DNA of 64,000 nt from Montanilutibacter psychrotolerans (GCF_003719825.1 NZ_RIBS01000004.1:62001-126000); one strand, 5' to 3'. Counted from the first letter of the stretch, positions 8,401 through 18,124 are shown. A program made the numbers and translations. The notes: a model not told the origin generated them from the sequence alone.

Positions 8401-8663
8401 GCCGCCTGCGCCTGCGTCCGATCGTGATGACCTCGATCGCCTTCATCGCCGGCACCATTCCGCTGGTCCTCGGCCACGGCGCCGGTGCGGAAGTGCGCGC
8501 GGTCACTGGCGTCACGGTGTTCGCCGGCATGCTCGGTGTGACCCTGTTCGGCCTGTTCCTGACGCCGGTGTTCTACGTCGGCCTGCGCAAGCTGGCCGGT
8601 GGCAAGAAGCTCGTGCAGCACGTGGCGGGCGACCACGCCACCGTCGACCCGGCGCACGCCTGA
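5484..8663 (+). CDS. smeW: RND multidrug efflux pump (SmeW/MexF-like)
   Basis: Inner-membrane proton-driven exporter of the HAE1 RND family, 1,059 residues, the usual size. The N-terminus MDFSRFFIDRPIFAAVLSI is typical. Transmembrane helix 4 holds the proton-relay pair Asp410-Asp411 in GIVVDDAIVVVENVER. A conserved C-terminal half with AxxLRLRPIVMTS is present (CRLRLRPIVMTSIAFIAGTIPL). The sequence is closest by eye to the MexF/SmeW branch rather than AcrB. An AAGGA ribosome binding site lies 8 bases before the ATG. Relatives in this branch export chloramphenicol, quinolones and tetracyclines; substrates here are inferred. Confidence 0.95.
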   Translation: MDFSRFFIDRPIFAAVLSIVIFAAGLIAIPMLPISEYPEVVPPTVQVRAVYPGANPKVIAETVATPLEEAINGVENMMYMKSIAGSDGVLATTITFRPGTDPDEAQVQVQNRVSQALARLPEDVRRQGVTTQKQSPTLTLVVHLLSPNGKYDSLYLRNYSTLKIKDELARLPGVGMAQQWGAGDYAMRIWLDPNKVASRGLTAGDVVRAVREQNVQVSAGQLGAEPTPDASDFLVSINAQGRLQSEEEFGAIVIKSGADGEIVRLSDVARLELGASDYTLRAQLDNKDAIGIGIFQTPGANAIALSDAVREKMAELSTRFPEGMTYDVVYDPTVFVRDSIKAVVTTLLEAVLLVVLVVILFLQTWRASIIPLIAVPVSVVGTFAALYVLGFSINTLTLFGLVLAIGIVVDDAIVVVENVERNIEEGLTPLAAAHQAMREVSGPIIAIALVLCAVFVPMAFLSGVIGQFYKQFAVTIAISTVISAINSLTLSPALAALLLKPHGAAKDAPTRLIDKLFGWIFRPFNRFFGSSSERYQVAVSKSLNKRGAVFAVYAGLLVVAGLMFQIVPGGFIPTQDKLYLIGAVKLPEGSSLERTHQVIRQMSEIGMNTEGVSNAVAFPGLNALQFTNTPNTGVVFFPLKPFNERTRSAEEINAEINQKISGIQQGFAFAFMPPPILGLGSGSGYSLFIQDRAGMGYGALQNAVNGFSGAVSQTPGMHYPISTYQANVPQLDAQVDRLKAKAQGVPLTELFDTLQTYLGSAYVNDFNRFGRTYQVIAQADGPYRDGVEDIANLRTRNANGEMVPIGSMVKISESYGPDPVIRYNGYPAADLIGDADPRMLSSSEAMAKITEMAPQVLPNGMSIEWTDLSYQQATQGNAALVVFPLAVLLAFLVLAALYESWTLPLAVILIVPMTLLSALVGVWLTGGDNNVFVQVGLVVLMGLACKNAILIVEFARELEMQGKGIVEAALESCRLRLRPIVMTSIAFIAGTIPLVLGHGAGAEVRAVTGVTVFAGMLGVTLFGLFLTPVFYVGLRKLAGGKKLVQHVAGDHATVDPAHA

Positions 8664-8738
8664 TCGATTTCCCGACAAGGCCCGGCTGGCATCCGCCGCC
8701 GGGCCGCCCCTCCCCCATTCATTTCAAGGGATTCCCCC

Positions 8739-9469
<731 letters not shown>

Positions 9470-9476
<7 letters not shown>

Positions 9477-10927
9477 CCGGCCCGCTGATCCGCCCCCTGG
9501 TGCTGGGCCTGGCCGCAGCGCTGCTCAGCGCATGCGCGGTCGGCCCGGACTATGTCCGGCCGACACCTGCCGCGCCCGACCACTTCGTCCAACAGCCGGC
9601 TCTGGTGTCGGCCGACGACGCGACACCGCGGGCCGACGCCGAGTTCTGGCGCGGCTTCGGCGACCCGCTGCTGGAGCGGCTGGTCGACGAAACGCTGGTG
9701 GCCAACCACGACCTGCGCATCGCCCTGGCGCGACTGGACCAGGCCAACGCGCTGCTGCGCAATGCCCGCATCGACCGCTACCCGACCGTGACGGCCAGTG
9801 CGCAGGCCAGCGAGTCGCGCGCCAGCAGCGACCAGGCCCCCGGCGTCGCGCTCGGTGATCGCGATGTCGAGAGCTACTCGGTGGGCATCAACGCCAGCTG
9901 GGAGCTCGACCTGTTCGGTCGCGTCCGGCGCGGCGTCGAAGCACAGCGTGCCCAGGCCTGGGCCAGTGCCTCGGACCTGGATGCCTTGCAGGTGTCGGTG
10001 GTCGCCGAGGTGGTGCGCGGCTACTTCGACCTGCGCGGTCAGCAAGAGCGCCTGCGCGTGGCACGTGGCAACGCCGACAACCAGCGCGAAACCCTGCGCC
10101 TGGTCGAGGCGCGGCTCGACGCCGGACGCGGCACCGAGTTCGACACGGCGCGTGCACGTGCCCAGCTCGAAGCGACGCTCGCACGCGTACCGGCGCTCGA
10201 GGCCGATGTCGCCGTGGGCATGCACCGCCTGGCGGTACTGAGCGGCCGCACGCCCGACGCCCTGATCGCGGAACTGGAAGCCCCGCGTGCGCTGCCGGTG
10301 CTGCCGGCCAAGCTCGACGCCGGGATTCCGGGTGAGCTGCTGCGTCGCCGGCCGGACGTGATCGCGGCCGAGCACCGCCTCCACGCGGCGACCGCGCGCA
10401 TCGGCGTGGCCACGGCGGATTTGTTTCCGCGCTTCACGCTCGGCGGACTGATCGGCAGCCAGGCCATCGACAGCAGCGCGCTGTTCGAACGCGCCAGCGA
10501 AACGCGGCTGGTCGCCCTGGGCATCGACTGGTCGTTCCTCGACATCGGCCGCGTGCGCGCACGTATCGCCGCGGCCGATGCCGACGCCGAAGGCGAACTG
10601 GCGCGCTACCAGCAGTCGGTGCTGCTGGCGCTGGAGGACACCGAGAACGCCCTGCTTCGTCATGGCCGCGCACGCGTCGAGGACGCGCACCTGGAACGCG
10701 CCGCGGCCGACAGCGCCCGCGCTGCGGAACTGGCACGGCTGCGCTTCGAGGCCGGTGCGGCCGACCTGTTCGAGGTGCTGGACGCCGAACGCACCCGGTT
10801 GCAGGCGCAGGATGCGTTCGCGGCCGCGCGCACACGCACGGCAACCAGCGTGGTCGCGCTGTACAAGGCGATGGCGGGCGGCTGGCCGCAGTACCAGCCA
10901 CGCCGCGAGGCCGTCGCCGGTCGCTGA
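9470..10927 (+). CDS. smeX: Outer-membrane efflux channel lipoprotein (SmeX/OprN-like)
   Basis: A NodT/OprM-type TolC-family channel of 485 residues that completes the tripartite pump. The GTG start at 9470 lies within the last codons of smeU2 (stop 9474-9476), and the resulting N-terminus has a signal peptide with lipobox LLSAC (Cys22) followed by AVGPDYVRP, the hallmark opening of this family. Two outer-membrane efflux repeats follow, with long helices rich in Arg/Ala/Glu. The second repeat carries the LLRRRPDVIAAEHRLHAA signature. The start is firmly fixed by the lipobox. A hairpin at 10942-10963 follows the stop. Confidence 0.93.
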
Positions 10928-10941
10928 TCGCGGCCCCGGAT

Positions 10942-10963
10942 CGCGCGGCCACGGTGCCGCGCG
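10942..10963. terminator. Terminator candidate after the efflux operon
   Basis: CGCGCGGC and GCCGCGCG make a perfect 8-bp stem with a 6-base loop, 15 bp past the smeX stop. No T-run is present. The rest of the 193-bp convergent gap up to 11120 shows no gene. Confidence 0.5.
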
Positions 10964-11120
10964 AATCGGCACGCTGGTTGCAGTCGCGCTGGCAGCAGGC
11001 ACGGTCGCAACCGGCACCGCGCGCACGGCAGCAAGCCCGATCCAGGTCGGGCTCGCTGCATGCAATCTGGATGGCGTGCATCGCCAGCCCTGCGCTACTG
11101 ATCTGCGTTACTGGCCTGCT

Positions 11121-11840
11121 TCATCGGTCAAACACCGCCGGGCCGGCGCAGTCGGCCCCGGCGTTCCCGGATCGGCGATCCACGCCGGCCGATTGCGCAA
11201 GCGCGCGCAACTGCGCCAGCCACGCCAGCGCGAAGGCCTGCAGGAACAACACCTGGGCCGCCAGCTCCAGGCACTCCTCGATGGTCTGTTCGAGCCGTTG
11301 CATCGGCACCGTCAAGCGCGACAGTTCGAACGCGTCCAGGCCCACCGCGACCATTGCCACCGCGACACCGGCCAGCATGCGGCGTCGTGCGGCGCGTTCG
11401 CCGAACACGTTGCGCAACAGGCGCGGCAGCATCAGCAGGCCGCACACCGCGAAGCCCAGGACGATGAAATCGCCCGGGCCGATCCAGTCGATCCACGGCA
11501 GGCGAATGTCGCGCGGCGCCAGCACGCGGTCGCGCAGGCGTTCGTGCAGCGCGAAGCGGTCGTCGAGTGCGAAGTAGCCAAACGCCATCGCCAGCACGGC
11601 CCAGTCGCGAGCCCGCGGATGCCGGTACACCCAGGCGTGCGCACCGGCCGCAGCCGCGACCAGCGCGCTGGTGTACATCACCGCGACCTCCAGCGAGGTC
11701 ATCGGCGTGTCCTCGAAGTTGATCCACATCCAGTACTCGGGCCAGCGCAATGCCAGCAAGACCGCCACGAACACCACCGGCAGCACGGCACTGAGCCCGA
11801 TCGCCGCGTCACCAACGCGCTGGAGGCGCGCGGCGTCCAT
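11121..11840 (-). CDS. Hypothetical multi-spanning membrane protein
   Basis: A 239-residue protein with about six hydrophobic segments, for instance around residues 12-30, 45-65, 70-90 and 115-135, and charged loops with motifs such as ALDDRFALHERLRDR. I do not recognise the family. The ATG at 11840 shares its A with the stop of the upstream dehydrogenase gene (TGATG), so the two are translationally coupled and probably work together. An Asp-Asp/His-Glu cluster next to a helix (YFALDDRFALHE) could bind metal, as in some membrane-bound hydrolases or oxygenases; this is speculation from spacing alone. Confidence 0.7.
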   Translation of the reverse strand: MDAARLQRVGDAAIGLSAVLPVVFVAVLLALRWPEYWMWINFEDTPMTSLEVAVMYTSALVAAAAGAHAWVYRHPRARDWAVLAMAFGYFALDDRFALHERLRDRVLAPRDIRLPWIDWIGPGDFIVLGFAVCGLLMLPRLLRNVFGERAARRRMLAGVAVAMVAVGLDAFELSRLTVPMQRLEQTIEECLELAAQVLFLQAFALAWLAQLRALAQSAGVDRRSGNAGADCAGPAVFDR

Positions 11841-12814
11841 CAGCCGGCCTCCGCCGGCAGTGGTCGCGACTGCAGCACCGTCGCCAGCGCAAGCAGTTCC
11901 TGCGTCCACGCCTCGATGCCGGCGGCGATCGCCTCGTCGGAGTACCAGGCGGTGTGCGCGCTTTGCAGGATGCGTCCGTGCTCGACGCTGGCCAGTTGTT
12001 GCGCATCGAACACGCTGTCGTCCACCGCATAGCCGGCCAGGTGGCCGCGCGCGACTCCCGCGAGCACCGCGCCGTTGTCGACCAGCCCAGGCCGCGCCGG
12101 GTTGAGCAGCACGGCGCCGGGTCGCATGCGCGCGATGAGATCGGCATCGAACCACGCCGGCCGCCCGCGTTGCAGACTGCACGCCAGCACCACCACGTCG
12201 GCGGTCGCCAACACCGCATCCAGCGGCAGCGACTCGGCGGCGGTCGTGGTCACGGCCTGTGTGTCGAAGTACACCACGCGCATGCCGAACGCGCCGGCCA
12301 GCCGTGCGACCTCGCTGCCAATCCGGCCCATGCCGATGATGCCCAGCGTTCGGCCGTGCAGTTCCCAGCCGCGCAGCGAGATGTCACTGCCAAATTCGCC
12401 GCGCGCCCGACGGTCGCTCAGGTGCAGCCGCCGGCTCATGCTCAGCAACAGGCCCAGCGTGTGCTCGGCCACCACGCGCGTGGCGTAGCCGGGCAGACTG
12501 GCCAGCAGGATGTCGCCATCGTGCAGTGCCTCTTCGTCGACCCATTCGCGCCCGGTGGCGTGGATTGCCAGCCCGCGCAGGCGCGGCAGCGCCGCGATGA
12601 TGCCGGCGTGCACGTCCTGCGTCGCACGGCGGGACAAGCCGACCACATCGGCACCCGCGCACAATGCCACCAGATCGGCATCGGGCAATCGCTCGGGCAC
12701 GCGTTCCACGTGAAGTTGCGCAACCGCCTCCAGCGCGTCCAGCTGCGCCGTGCTGAAGGTCTCGCGACCGCGCGCGCTGAGCACGGTCATCGTGATGGTG
12801 TGCGTCCCTGCCAT
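11840..12814 (-). CDS. D-2-hydroxyacid dehydrogenase family protein
   Basis: NAD-dependent dehydrogenase of 324 residues. The Rossmann motif GIIGMGRIGSEVARL is followed by VVYFDT with the expected acidic residue. Of the catalytic triad, the arginine is present in NPARPGLVD and the histidine in SAHTAWYSDEA, but the usual glutamate of the 'DVFxxEP' loop is not clear: this region reads VDDSVFDAQQ. Activity may be altered. The start at 12814 is preferred over a codon 57 bp upstream because AGGA lies 9 bases before it and the N-terminus is sensible. It is coupled to the downstream membrane protein gene. The physiological substrate is unknown. Confidence 0.85.
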   Translation of the reverse strand: MAGTHTITMTVLSARGRETFSTAQLDALEAVAQLHVERVPERLPDADLVALCAGADVVGLSRRATQDVHAGIIAALPRLRGLAIHATGREWVDEEALHDGDILLASLPGYATRVVAEHTLGLLLSMSRRLHLSDRRARGEFGSDISLRGWELHGRTLGIIGMGRIGSEVARLAGAFGMRVVYFDTQAVTTTAAESLPLDAVLATADVVVLACSLQRGRPAWFDADLIARMRPGAVLLNPARPGLVDNGAVLAGVARGHLAGYAVDDSVFDAQQLASVEHGRILQSAHTAWYSDEAIAAGIEAWTQELLALATVLQSRPLPAEAG

Positions 12815-13022
12815 TGCGTGTCTTCCTGGTGAGCTTGTGTTGTCGAGTGCGCCCGGGCGGCACGCGTCCACGTGCCGTCGGCGTCATCCCGCTACGGTGT
12901 TCGCGCCGTTCGATGGCCTCACATCGTGCCGCTACCGCCGGGCGCCGCGGGAACGCGAAGCCACGGCGAGCGCCGGCGTCGATCGCGACCGATCCGCGAC
13001 CCGTCGTGGCCGCGTCCCGCGA

Positions 13023-13649
13023 TCAGCCCTTGACGTCGGCGTTGAGCGAGTAGGTTGCGTGGATCGTCGCCTCGGCCAACACGTGACCGTGCATGGCCGA
13101 CAGCGCCTGCGAACCGTCGAAGCGCTCGGACAGCGGCAGCCGCTCGATGTCGAGCGCGTACACGCGGAAGAAGTACCGGTGCAGGCGCAGGTCGTTCGGC
13201 GGCGGGAACGGACCGTCGTAGCCGAGGTAGTCGCCGGCCATGTCGGCGTCGCCGGCAAACCAGCCGGTGTAGTCGTTGCAGCCCTGGCGACTGCCGGCGG
13301 GACCCTGCGGCGCAGCCTTGCCGCGCGCGGTGAAGCCGTCGCTGCAGGCGCCCGCGGCAAGCGCGCGCACGTCCGCGGGGATGTCCACCATCACCCAGTG
13401 GTAGAAATCGCATCGCGGCTGATCGGCTGGGATCAGCACGCCGTCCTTGCCCACCATCTCGGCAACCGTCGGCACGTCGGGGTCGATGCACAGCAACGCG
13501 AACGATTTCGTTCCCGGCGGCACGTCGTCCCAGCTCAGCTGCGGGTTGCGGTTGGGCGCGAAACCAAAGCCCTCGCCCGTGGCCTGTCCGGCCGCATAGG
13601 CGACCGGCAGGCGGGCGCGGTGTTCGAAACTGTCGCTGTGGATGCGCAT
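13023..13649 (-). CDS. YbhB/YbcL-type PEBP (Raf kinase inhibitor-like) protein
   Basis: A phosphatidylethanolamine-binding-protein family member of 208 residues, probably cytoplasmic as no signal peptide is visible. Conserved family blocks are present: NPQLSWDDVPPGTKSFAL, the ligand-pocket DPDVPT, FYHWVMVDIP, and GYDGPFPPPNDLRLHRYFF, which matches the GYxGPxPPxxxHRY signature. A strong GGAGG ribosome binding site precedes the ATG. It stands as a single gene between the dehydrogenase gene and the TPR-sulfotransferase gene. Bacterial members of the family have no firmly known function. Confidence 0.92.
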   Translation of the reverse strand: MRIHSDSFEHRARLPVAYAAGQATGEGFGFAPNRNPQLSWDDVPPGTKSFALLCIDPDVPTVAEMVGKDGVLIPADQPRCDFYHWVMVDIPADVRALAAGACSDGFTARGKAAPQGPAGSRQGCNDYTGWFAGDADMAGDYLGYDGPFPPPNDLRLHRYFFRVYALDIERLPLSERFDGSQALSAMHGHVLAEATIHATYSLNADVKG

Positions 13650-13765
13650 GGGACCTCCGCTGTCGCCCGGGCAAGGGCACCGCCACCGGCAAATCGGGCC
13701 GCCGGCCGGTGGCGTGCCGGCGGCCGTGCCGTCCCTTTGCCGGGACGGCGTGGTTCAAGATGCGA

Positions 13766-15838
13766 TCAGGCTTCCGGGTATCCCAGGCGCACCGCGACCG
13801 GCGTCAGCACCGCAAACGCATCGGCCAGCGGCTCGGCAAACGCACGCCAATGGTCCCGCGGGAAATGCTGCGGGCCGAACATCCCCGGCGGCGTTGCGTT
13901 GATCGGAATGTCGAGCGCATCGGAAATCGCCTGGGCGATCGCGATCGGGTCCTCGGCGATCTCGTCGAGCTTGACCAGGCGATGCGGGAAGAGGTCCCGC
14001 TCGTGCAGGTCGGCGATCTGCGCCAGCACGTTCGCCATCCATTGCGCACCGGCCAGCGGCGATTCCAGTGCGAACGGCACCGGGCCGCCCCAGGCCAGCC
14101 AGTCCAGCAACATCTCGCGCGGGTCGCGCAGCACGACCATCAGCACGGCTTCGGGCAGGTGCGGGCGCAGCGCCAGCAGCAGCGCGTTGTCCCACCACAA
14201 CAGCCAGTCGAACACCTGACCGTCGTTGATGCCCCGGCCCGGCAACGCGGCCCGCCACTGGTTGACCAGATAGCTGCCGTCCAGCGAGCCGTCGACCAGC
14301 GCCTGGGTGGTGCCATAGCGCTGCAGCGGATCGCGCGGCGGCTGGGCGCCCAGGCGGTCGGAGCGCAGCGGGCCGCCAGCGGCTTCGAAGGTAAAGGCGA
14401 TGCGCTCCACCAGCGAACCCGGCGGACCCCACAGCAACAGCACGCCAGGCGCCGGATCCGGCAGTGGCGCCAGCGGCGGCCACTCGCCCTTGGCCTCGGC
14501 CGAGGTGGGCAGCGGCAGGCGCTGCGGTGCGGCCTCGGCCTGCAGTTCGACCCAGGTCGCGGCGGCCGCATCGGGCTGGCCGGCGACGTCGAGGGTACGA
14601 CCCAGCAACTGGCGCAGGCTGCGCTTGACCGACTCGTCGGTGGCGCGTGCCAGCAGGCTCTCGACGTAGTTGACCGCCTCTTCGGGATCGCGGTGCATCA
14701 ACGCGTCGACCACGCGCAGCTCGGCCTGGGTGTGGCCGGGTTGCAGTTCGGTGATGCGACGCGCCAGCGCCTCCGCCTGGTCGTTCTCGCCGTGGCGATC
14801 GTGGATGGTCAGCATCGCGCCCAGCGCGGGGATGAAGTCCGGCATCGCCTGTTGCCAGCGCGCGACGATTGCGCGCGCGGCGTCACCGGCGAACTCCTCG
14901 AACAGCAGGCGCGCATTCCACAGGTCGTCCGAAGCCGGGTGATCGGCCAGCAGGGCATCGAGCGTGGCACGTGCGTCGTCGGCGGCGCCCAGCCGGCGCC
15001 AGGCCTCGACCGCGGCGACCACGTTGCGACGGTCGCCAGGCTGCTCGGTGACGGCGGTACGCAGCAGTTCCAGCGCGCGCTCGTTGCGCCCGGCGGCGAG
15101 TTCGAGCTCGCCCACCACGCGACGCATCGCGGTGGTCGCGTCGGGGCGATCAAGCAGCGCCGACAGCATCTGCGCCGCATCGGAGAAACGGTCCTGGCGA
15201 CGCAGCAGGTCGGCGACCAGGGTGCGCAGCGGCACCGAGTCGGGATCGCGTTCGAGCAGGCTGCGGAACGCCTGTTCGGCGAAAGCGAAATGGCCCTTGG
15301 CCATGTACGCGAAGCCCAGCGCGTGGCGCAGCTGCGGCTCGTCGGGATGGCGCTGGGCCGCGGCACTGAGCAGCGCCAGTGCGCGGTCGGCATCGCCGCG
15401 GCGCAATGCAAGATTGCCGTCGACGGCCGCCACGTGCGGGTGGTCCGGCGCGATGCGGGCGGCGGTGCGTGCCAGGCGCTCGGCTTCGTCGAAGTCGCCG
15501 CGGCCAAGGGCGATGTGGGCCTGCATGACGTAGGCCGGGAACTGGTTGGGGTCGAGCCCGGTCGTGCGGGCCAGCGCCGCCTGGGCCTCGTCGAGCTGGC
15601 GCTCCTGCAGCAGCAGGCCGGCGCGTTCGAGGTGCAGGTTGGCGTCGTCGGGCGCCAGGGCCACGGCCTGGTCGATTGCCGCCAGCGCGGCTTCACGGTC
15701 GCCATCCAGGCGCAGTGCGGCCGCCAGCAGACGGTGCGCGGTCGGGTCTTGCGGCTGCGCGGCGACCGCGTCGCGGGAGGCGGCCACGGCTTCAGCGGCG
15801 GCGCCACGGCGGAGGGCGTCGAGGATGGCTTCGTGCAT
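13766..15838 (-). CDS. TPR-repeat protein with C-terminal sulfotransferase-like domain
   Basis: A 690-residue cytoplasmic protein. About twelve tetratricopeptide-like helical pairs fill residues 1-430, with typical LAxxLxxxGxxxxAxxxxxxAxxxxPD spacing. The C-terminal 230 residues look like a P-loop sulfotransferase: LLLWGPPGSLVERI is in the position of the 5'-phosphosulfate loop, and LRDPREMLLDW resembles the 3'-phosphate motif. The loop is degenerate compared with PRSGTT-type members, so catalysis is uncertain. The gene is monocistronic by spacing. A -10 hexamer TACAAT lies 32 bp upstream of the ATG. Confidence 0.82.
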   Translation of the reverse strand: MHEAILDALRRGAAAEAVAASRDAVAAQPQDPTAHRLLAAALRLDGDREAALAAIDQAVALAPDDANLHLERAGLLLQERQLDEAQAALARTTGLDPNQFPAYVMQAHIALGRGDFDEAERLARTAARIAPDHPHVAAVDGNLALRRGDADRALALLSAAAQRHPDEPQLRHALGFAYMAKGHFAFAEQAFRSLLERDPDSVPLRTLVADLLRRQDRFSDAAQMLSALLDRPDATTAMRRVVGELELAAGRNERALELLRTAVTEQPGDRRNVVAAVEAWRRLGAADDARATLDALLADHPASDDLWNARLLFEEFAGDAARAIVARWQQAMPDFIPALGAMLTIHDRHGENDQAEALARRITELQPGHTQAELRVVDALMHRDPEEAVNYVESLLARATDESVKRSLRQLLGRTLDVAGQPDAAAATWVELQAEAAPQRLPLPTSAEAKGEWPPLAPLPDPAPGVLLLWGPPGSLVERIAFTFEAAGGPLRSDRLGAQPPRDPLQRYGTTQALVDGSLDGSYLVNQWRAALPGRGINDGQVFDWLLWWDNALLLALRPHLPEAVLMVVLRDPREMLLDWLAWGGPVPFALESPLAGAQWMANVLAQIADLHERDLFPHRLVKLDEIAEDPIAIAQAISDALDIPINATPPGMFGPQHFPRDHWRAFAEPLADAFAVLTPVAVRLGYPEA

Positions 15839-15870
15839 GGATTACTCGAGAAACTACGGGCGAAGCGCCG

Positions 15871-15876
15871 ATTGTA
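15871..15876 (-). promoter_or_regulatory. -10 element of the TPR-sulfotransferase gene
   Basis: The minus strand reads TACAAT (5 of 6 to TATAAT), giving a 5' UTR of about 26 bases to the ATG at 15838. No good -35 is seen at 16-18 bp. Confidence 0.45.
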
Positions 15877-16090
15877 CTGGCGGCGAGGCCCGCGGGGCCG
15901 CGGACGGGAAAAGCGAAATCGGGGCCGGCGCTACCCGGGATTTCCGGGGGCCAGTTCGTCCATTGGGCGCGCTGAATCACCGGGCCGTGTGCCCAGACCG
16001 GGGAGCGGCAACCGCTGTTCAGATCTGCTCTCGGGAACACCGCCACCACTGCGGCAGCGGCGCACGTTCGCGCCGGCGCGAGGCGCGCGG

Positions 16091-17071
16091 TCACCCCAGC
16101 CGATGGGCGATCCAGCGCTCGGCGAACCCGCTCATGCTGGCGTTCTCCAGGAAGCCGCAGTGCCCACCCCACGGTGAAATCTCGACGCGCAGCGATGGCA
16201 AGGTGGCCAGTGCATCGAAACCGGCAACCGGAATCACCGGGTCGTCAGCGGCCATCAGCACGCTGCCGGGCACCTGCAGCGCGGCAAGCCGGTCGCCGGC
16301 GATCGAGTAACCGTCGAAGTAGCGATCCAGCGTGCCGAAATCGGTGTGGCGCTCGACCATCCACTGGGTCAGCGGACGCATGCTCAGGCCCAGCGTGTGA
16401 TCGTCGAAGGCGTGCTCGTTGGGAAACAGTTCGCGCTTGCGCGCCAGCGAGCTGCGCCACTTCCGCTCGAAGTACCACAGGTACAACGGCAGGCCATGCT
16501 CCATCGCGTCCATCGTGCGCGCCGGATCGAGCACCGGGCACACCGCGGCCACGTGCGCCAGTTGCAGGCCCACTTCCGGCGCACGCAGGGCCAGGCGCAT
16601 CGCGAAGTTTCCACCCAGCGAGTAGCCGGCCACGCTCAGCGGCCGGCGCGGGAAACGCGCGGCGACATCGCAGGCGGCGTGCACCACCTCGTCGATGCGG
16701 TTGGAGTGGAACAGCCCCTCGTTGAGGTGGTGGGTGTCGCCGTGGTCGCGGAAGTTGAGGCGGAAGACCTCGAAGCCGTCGCGCAACAGTTCGGCCGCGG
16801 TAAGTCGCATGTAACTGGAATCCACGCTGCCCTCCCACCCGTGCAGCAGCAACACCAGCCCGCGCTCGCCGGTGGTTCCCGGGACCACGCTGTGGACGCC
16901 CTGCAGTCGCACGCCCCCGCCGCCGTCGACGAGGTGCGCGGTGTGCGTCGCGCCCAGCGCGGCCAGGCGGCGCTCGCCGTATCGGCGCCGCAACGGGCTG
17001 GACCCGACCACGGATTGCACGTGCGGGTTGCGGAGCCAGCGTGGCGGTTGGTAGTCGGCGGCAGTCAGCAT
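16091..17071 (-). CDS. YheT-family alpha/beta hydrolase
   Basis: A 326-residue alpha/beta-hydrolase of the YheT/ABHD1-3 group, probably an esterase or lipase-like enzyme. It opens with PPRWLRNPHVQSVVGS, typical of YheT N-termini. The nucleophile elbow is GYSLGG, the acidic residue is in MAADDPVIP, and the catalytic histidine is in GGHCGF near the C-terminus, so the triad is complete. The oxyanion region HGWEGS is also conserved. No signal peptide is visible. A short palindrome (16068-16081) follows the stop. The natural substrate is unknown. Confidence 0.9.
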   Translation of the reverse strand: MLTAADYQPPRWLRNPHVQSVVGSSPLRRRYGERRLAALGATHTAHLVDGGGGVRLQGVHSVVPGTTGERGLVLLLHGWEGSVDSSYMRLTAAELLRDGFEVFRLNFRDHGDTHHLNEGLFHSNRIDEVVHAACDVAARFPRRPLSVAGYSLGGNFAMRLALRAPEVGLQLAHVAAVCPVLDPARTMDAMEHGLPLYLWYFERKWRSSLARKRELFPNEHAFDDHTLGLSMRPLTQWMVERHTDFGTLDRYFDGYSIAGDRLAALQVPGSVLMAADDPVIPVAGFDALATLPSLRVEISPWGGHCGFLENASMSGFAERWIAHRLG

Positions 17072-17314
17072 GGCAGACGGCGAAAGACGGCTCCGGGTAG
17101 CGAAAGCGTGGCGGCGTGGCGGTGAGTACGGCGTCGGGCCCTGCCCTTCGGCTCCCCACCCCGCGTTGGTGACAACGTGCTTTCCCGCCGCAGCCTGCCG
17201 TCCGCACCACCGTCGCCGTCGATCGTGGCGCCGCGCTGGCCCGTCCGGCGTGGCAGCCCAAGGGCGCCGCGCGAATGCTTCGAGTCCGGACGGCCCTTCA
17301 CCATGGGCCCTTGG

Positions 17315-18124
17315 CTAGTCGCCGTTCATCGCGTCGATGATGCGCGAACGCGCCAGTTCCGCGATGCGGCGCCGGCCGTCGGTTTCGCCGGGCAGGATCG
17401 GCTCGAGGAAATGCACCTGCGCCAGGCGCGGGGGTTCGCCCAGCAGGCGCAGGAAGTTCGCAAAGAAGCTCTCGCCCGGGCCGAATGCCACCACGCGCTG
17501 CGCGTTGCCGCGCTCGCCGTAGACCAGCGCGACCGGCTGCACCGGTGCGCCCGCCTCGACCGCGGACAGGAAAATGCGTGCGTGGAAGGGCCCAACCTCA
17601 CCACCGCCTCGCGTACCGCCTTCCGGGAACACGCCGACCGAACGGCCGGCGCGCAGTCGCGCGAGCATCTCGTGCAGCACGCCACCCAGCGACTCGGTGC
17701 TGCCGCGGGCGTGGAAGATGGTTTCGCCACGCGCCGCCAGCCAGCCGATGAGCGGCCACTGCGAGATCTCGCGCTTGGCGACGAAGCCCATCATGCGCTG
17801 GCTGTGCAGGATCTCGATGTCGACCCAGCTGACGTGGTTGGCCACGAACATCGTCGCGCCCGGCAACGGCGTCCCGACCCGCCGCAGGCGGAACCCGAAC
17901 ACGCGCATCAGTCCGGCAGACCAGGCGCGGATCAGACGGTGCTCCAGGCGCTCGTTGCCGATCCGGATGCCGGCGGTCAGCGGCGTGATCATCAGCAGCG
18001 TCAGCGGCAGGTGCACGGCGACGTGCCACAGCAGCATCGGGGTGCGCACGAGGTAGCGCAGCAGGCGCGCGGACGACGCGCCGGACGGCGCGGCCGCGCC
18101 GGTGTGGGGAACGGGCGCATTCAT
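17315..18124 (-). CDS. 1-acyl-sn-glycerol-3-phosphate acyltransferase-like (PlsC family)
   Basis: Membrane acyltransferase of 269 residues that would acylate lysophosphatidic acid or a related lysolipid. The catalytic NHVSWVD (HX4D) and the substrate motif VFPEGGT are both present in the correct order, about 70 residues apart. One N-terminal hydrophobic segment (residues 28-48) would anchor it. The start at 18124 is chosen over an upstream codon because MNAPVPHTG begins the globular part and a TATCGT -10 hexamer sits exactly 7 bases upstream, implying a leaderless mRNA. Genomes of this group often have more than one PlsC paralogue, so this may not be the housekeeping copy. Confidence 0.88.
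   Translation of the reverse strand: MNAPVPHTGAAAPSGASSARLLRYLVRTPMLLWHVAVHLPLTLLMITPLTAGIRIGNERLEHRLIRAWSAGLMRVFGFRLRRVGTPLPGATMFVANHVSWVDIEILHSQRMMGFVAKREISQWPLIGWLAARGETIFHARGSTESLGGVLHEMLARLRAGRSVGVFPEGGTRGGGEVGPFHARIFLSAVEAGAPVQPVALVYGERGNAQRVVAFGPGESFFANFLRLLGEPPRLAQVHFLEPILPGETDGRRRIAELARSRIIDAMNGD

Noticed and set aside
13709-16177. Plus-strand open frame of 822 codons opposite the TPR-sulfotransferase gene
   Set aside because: Low-complexity Gln/Arg/Ala content, no motif, and it runs across intergenic DNA. The minus-strand gene has real TPR structure.
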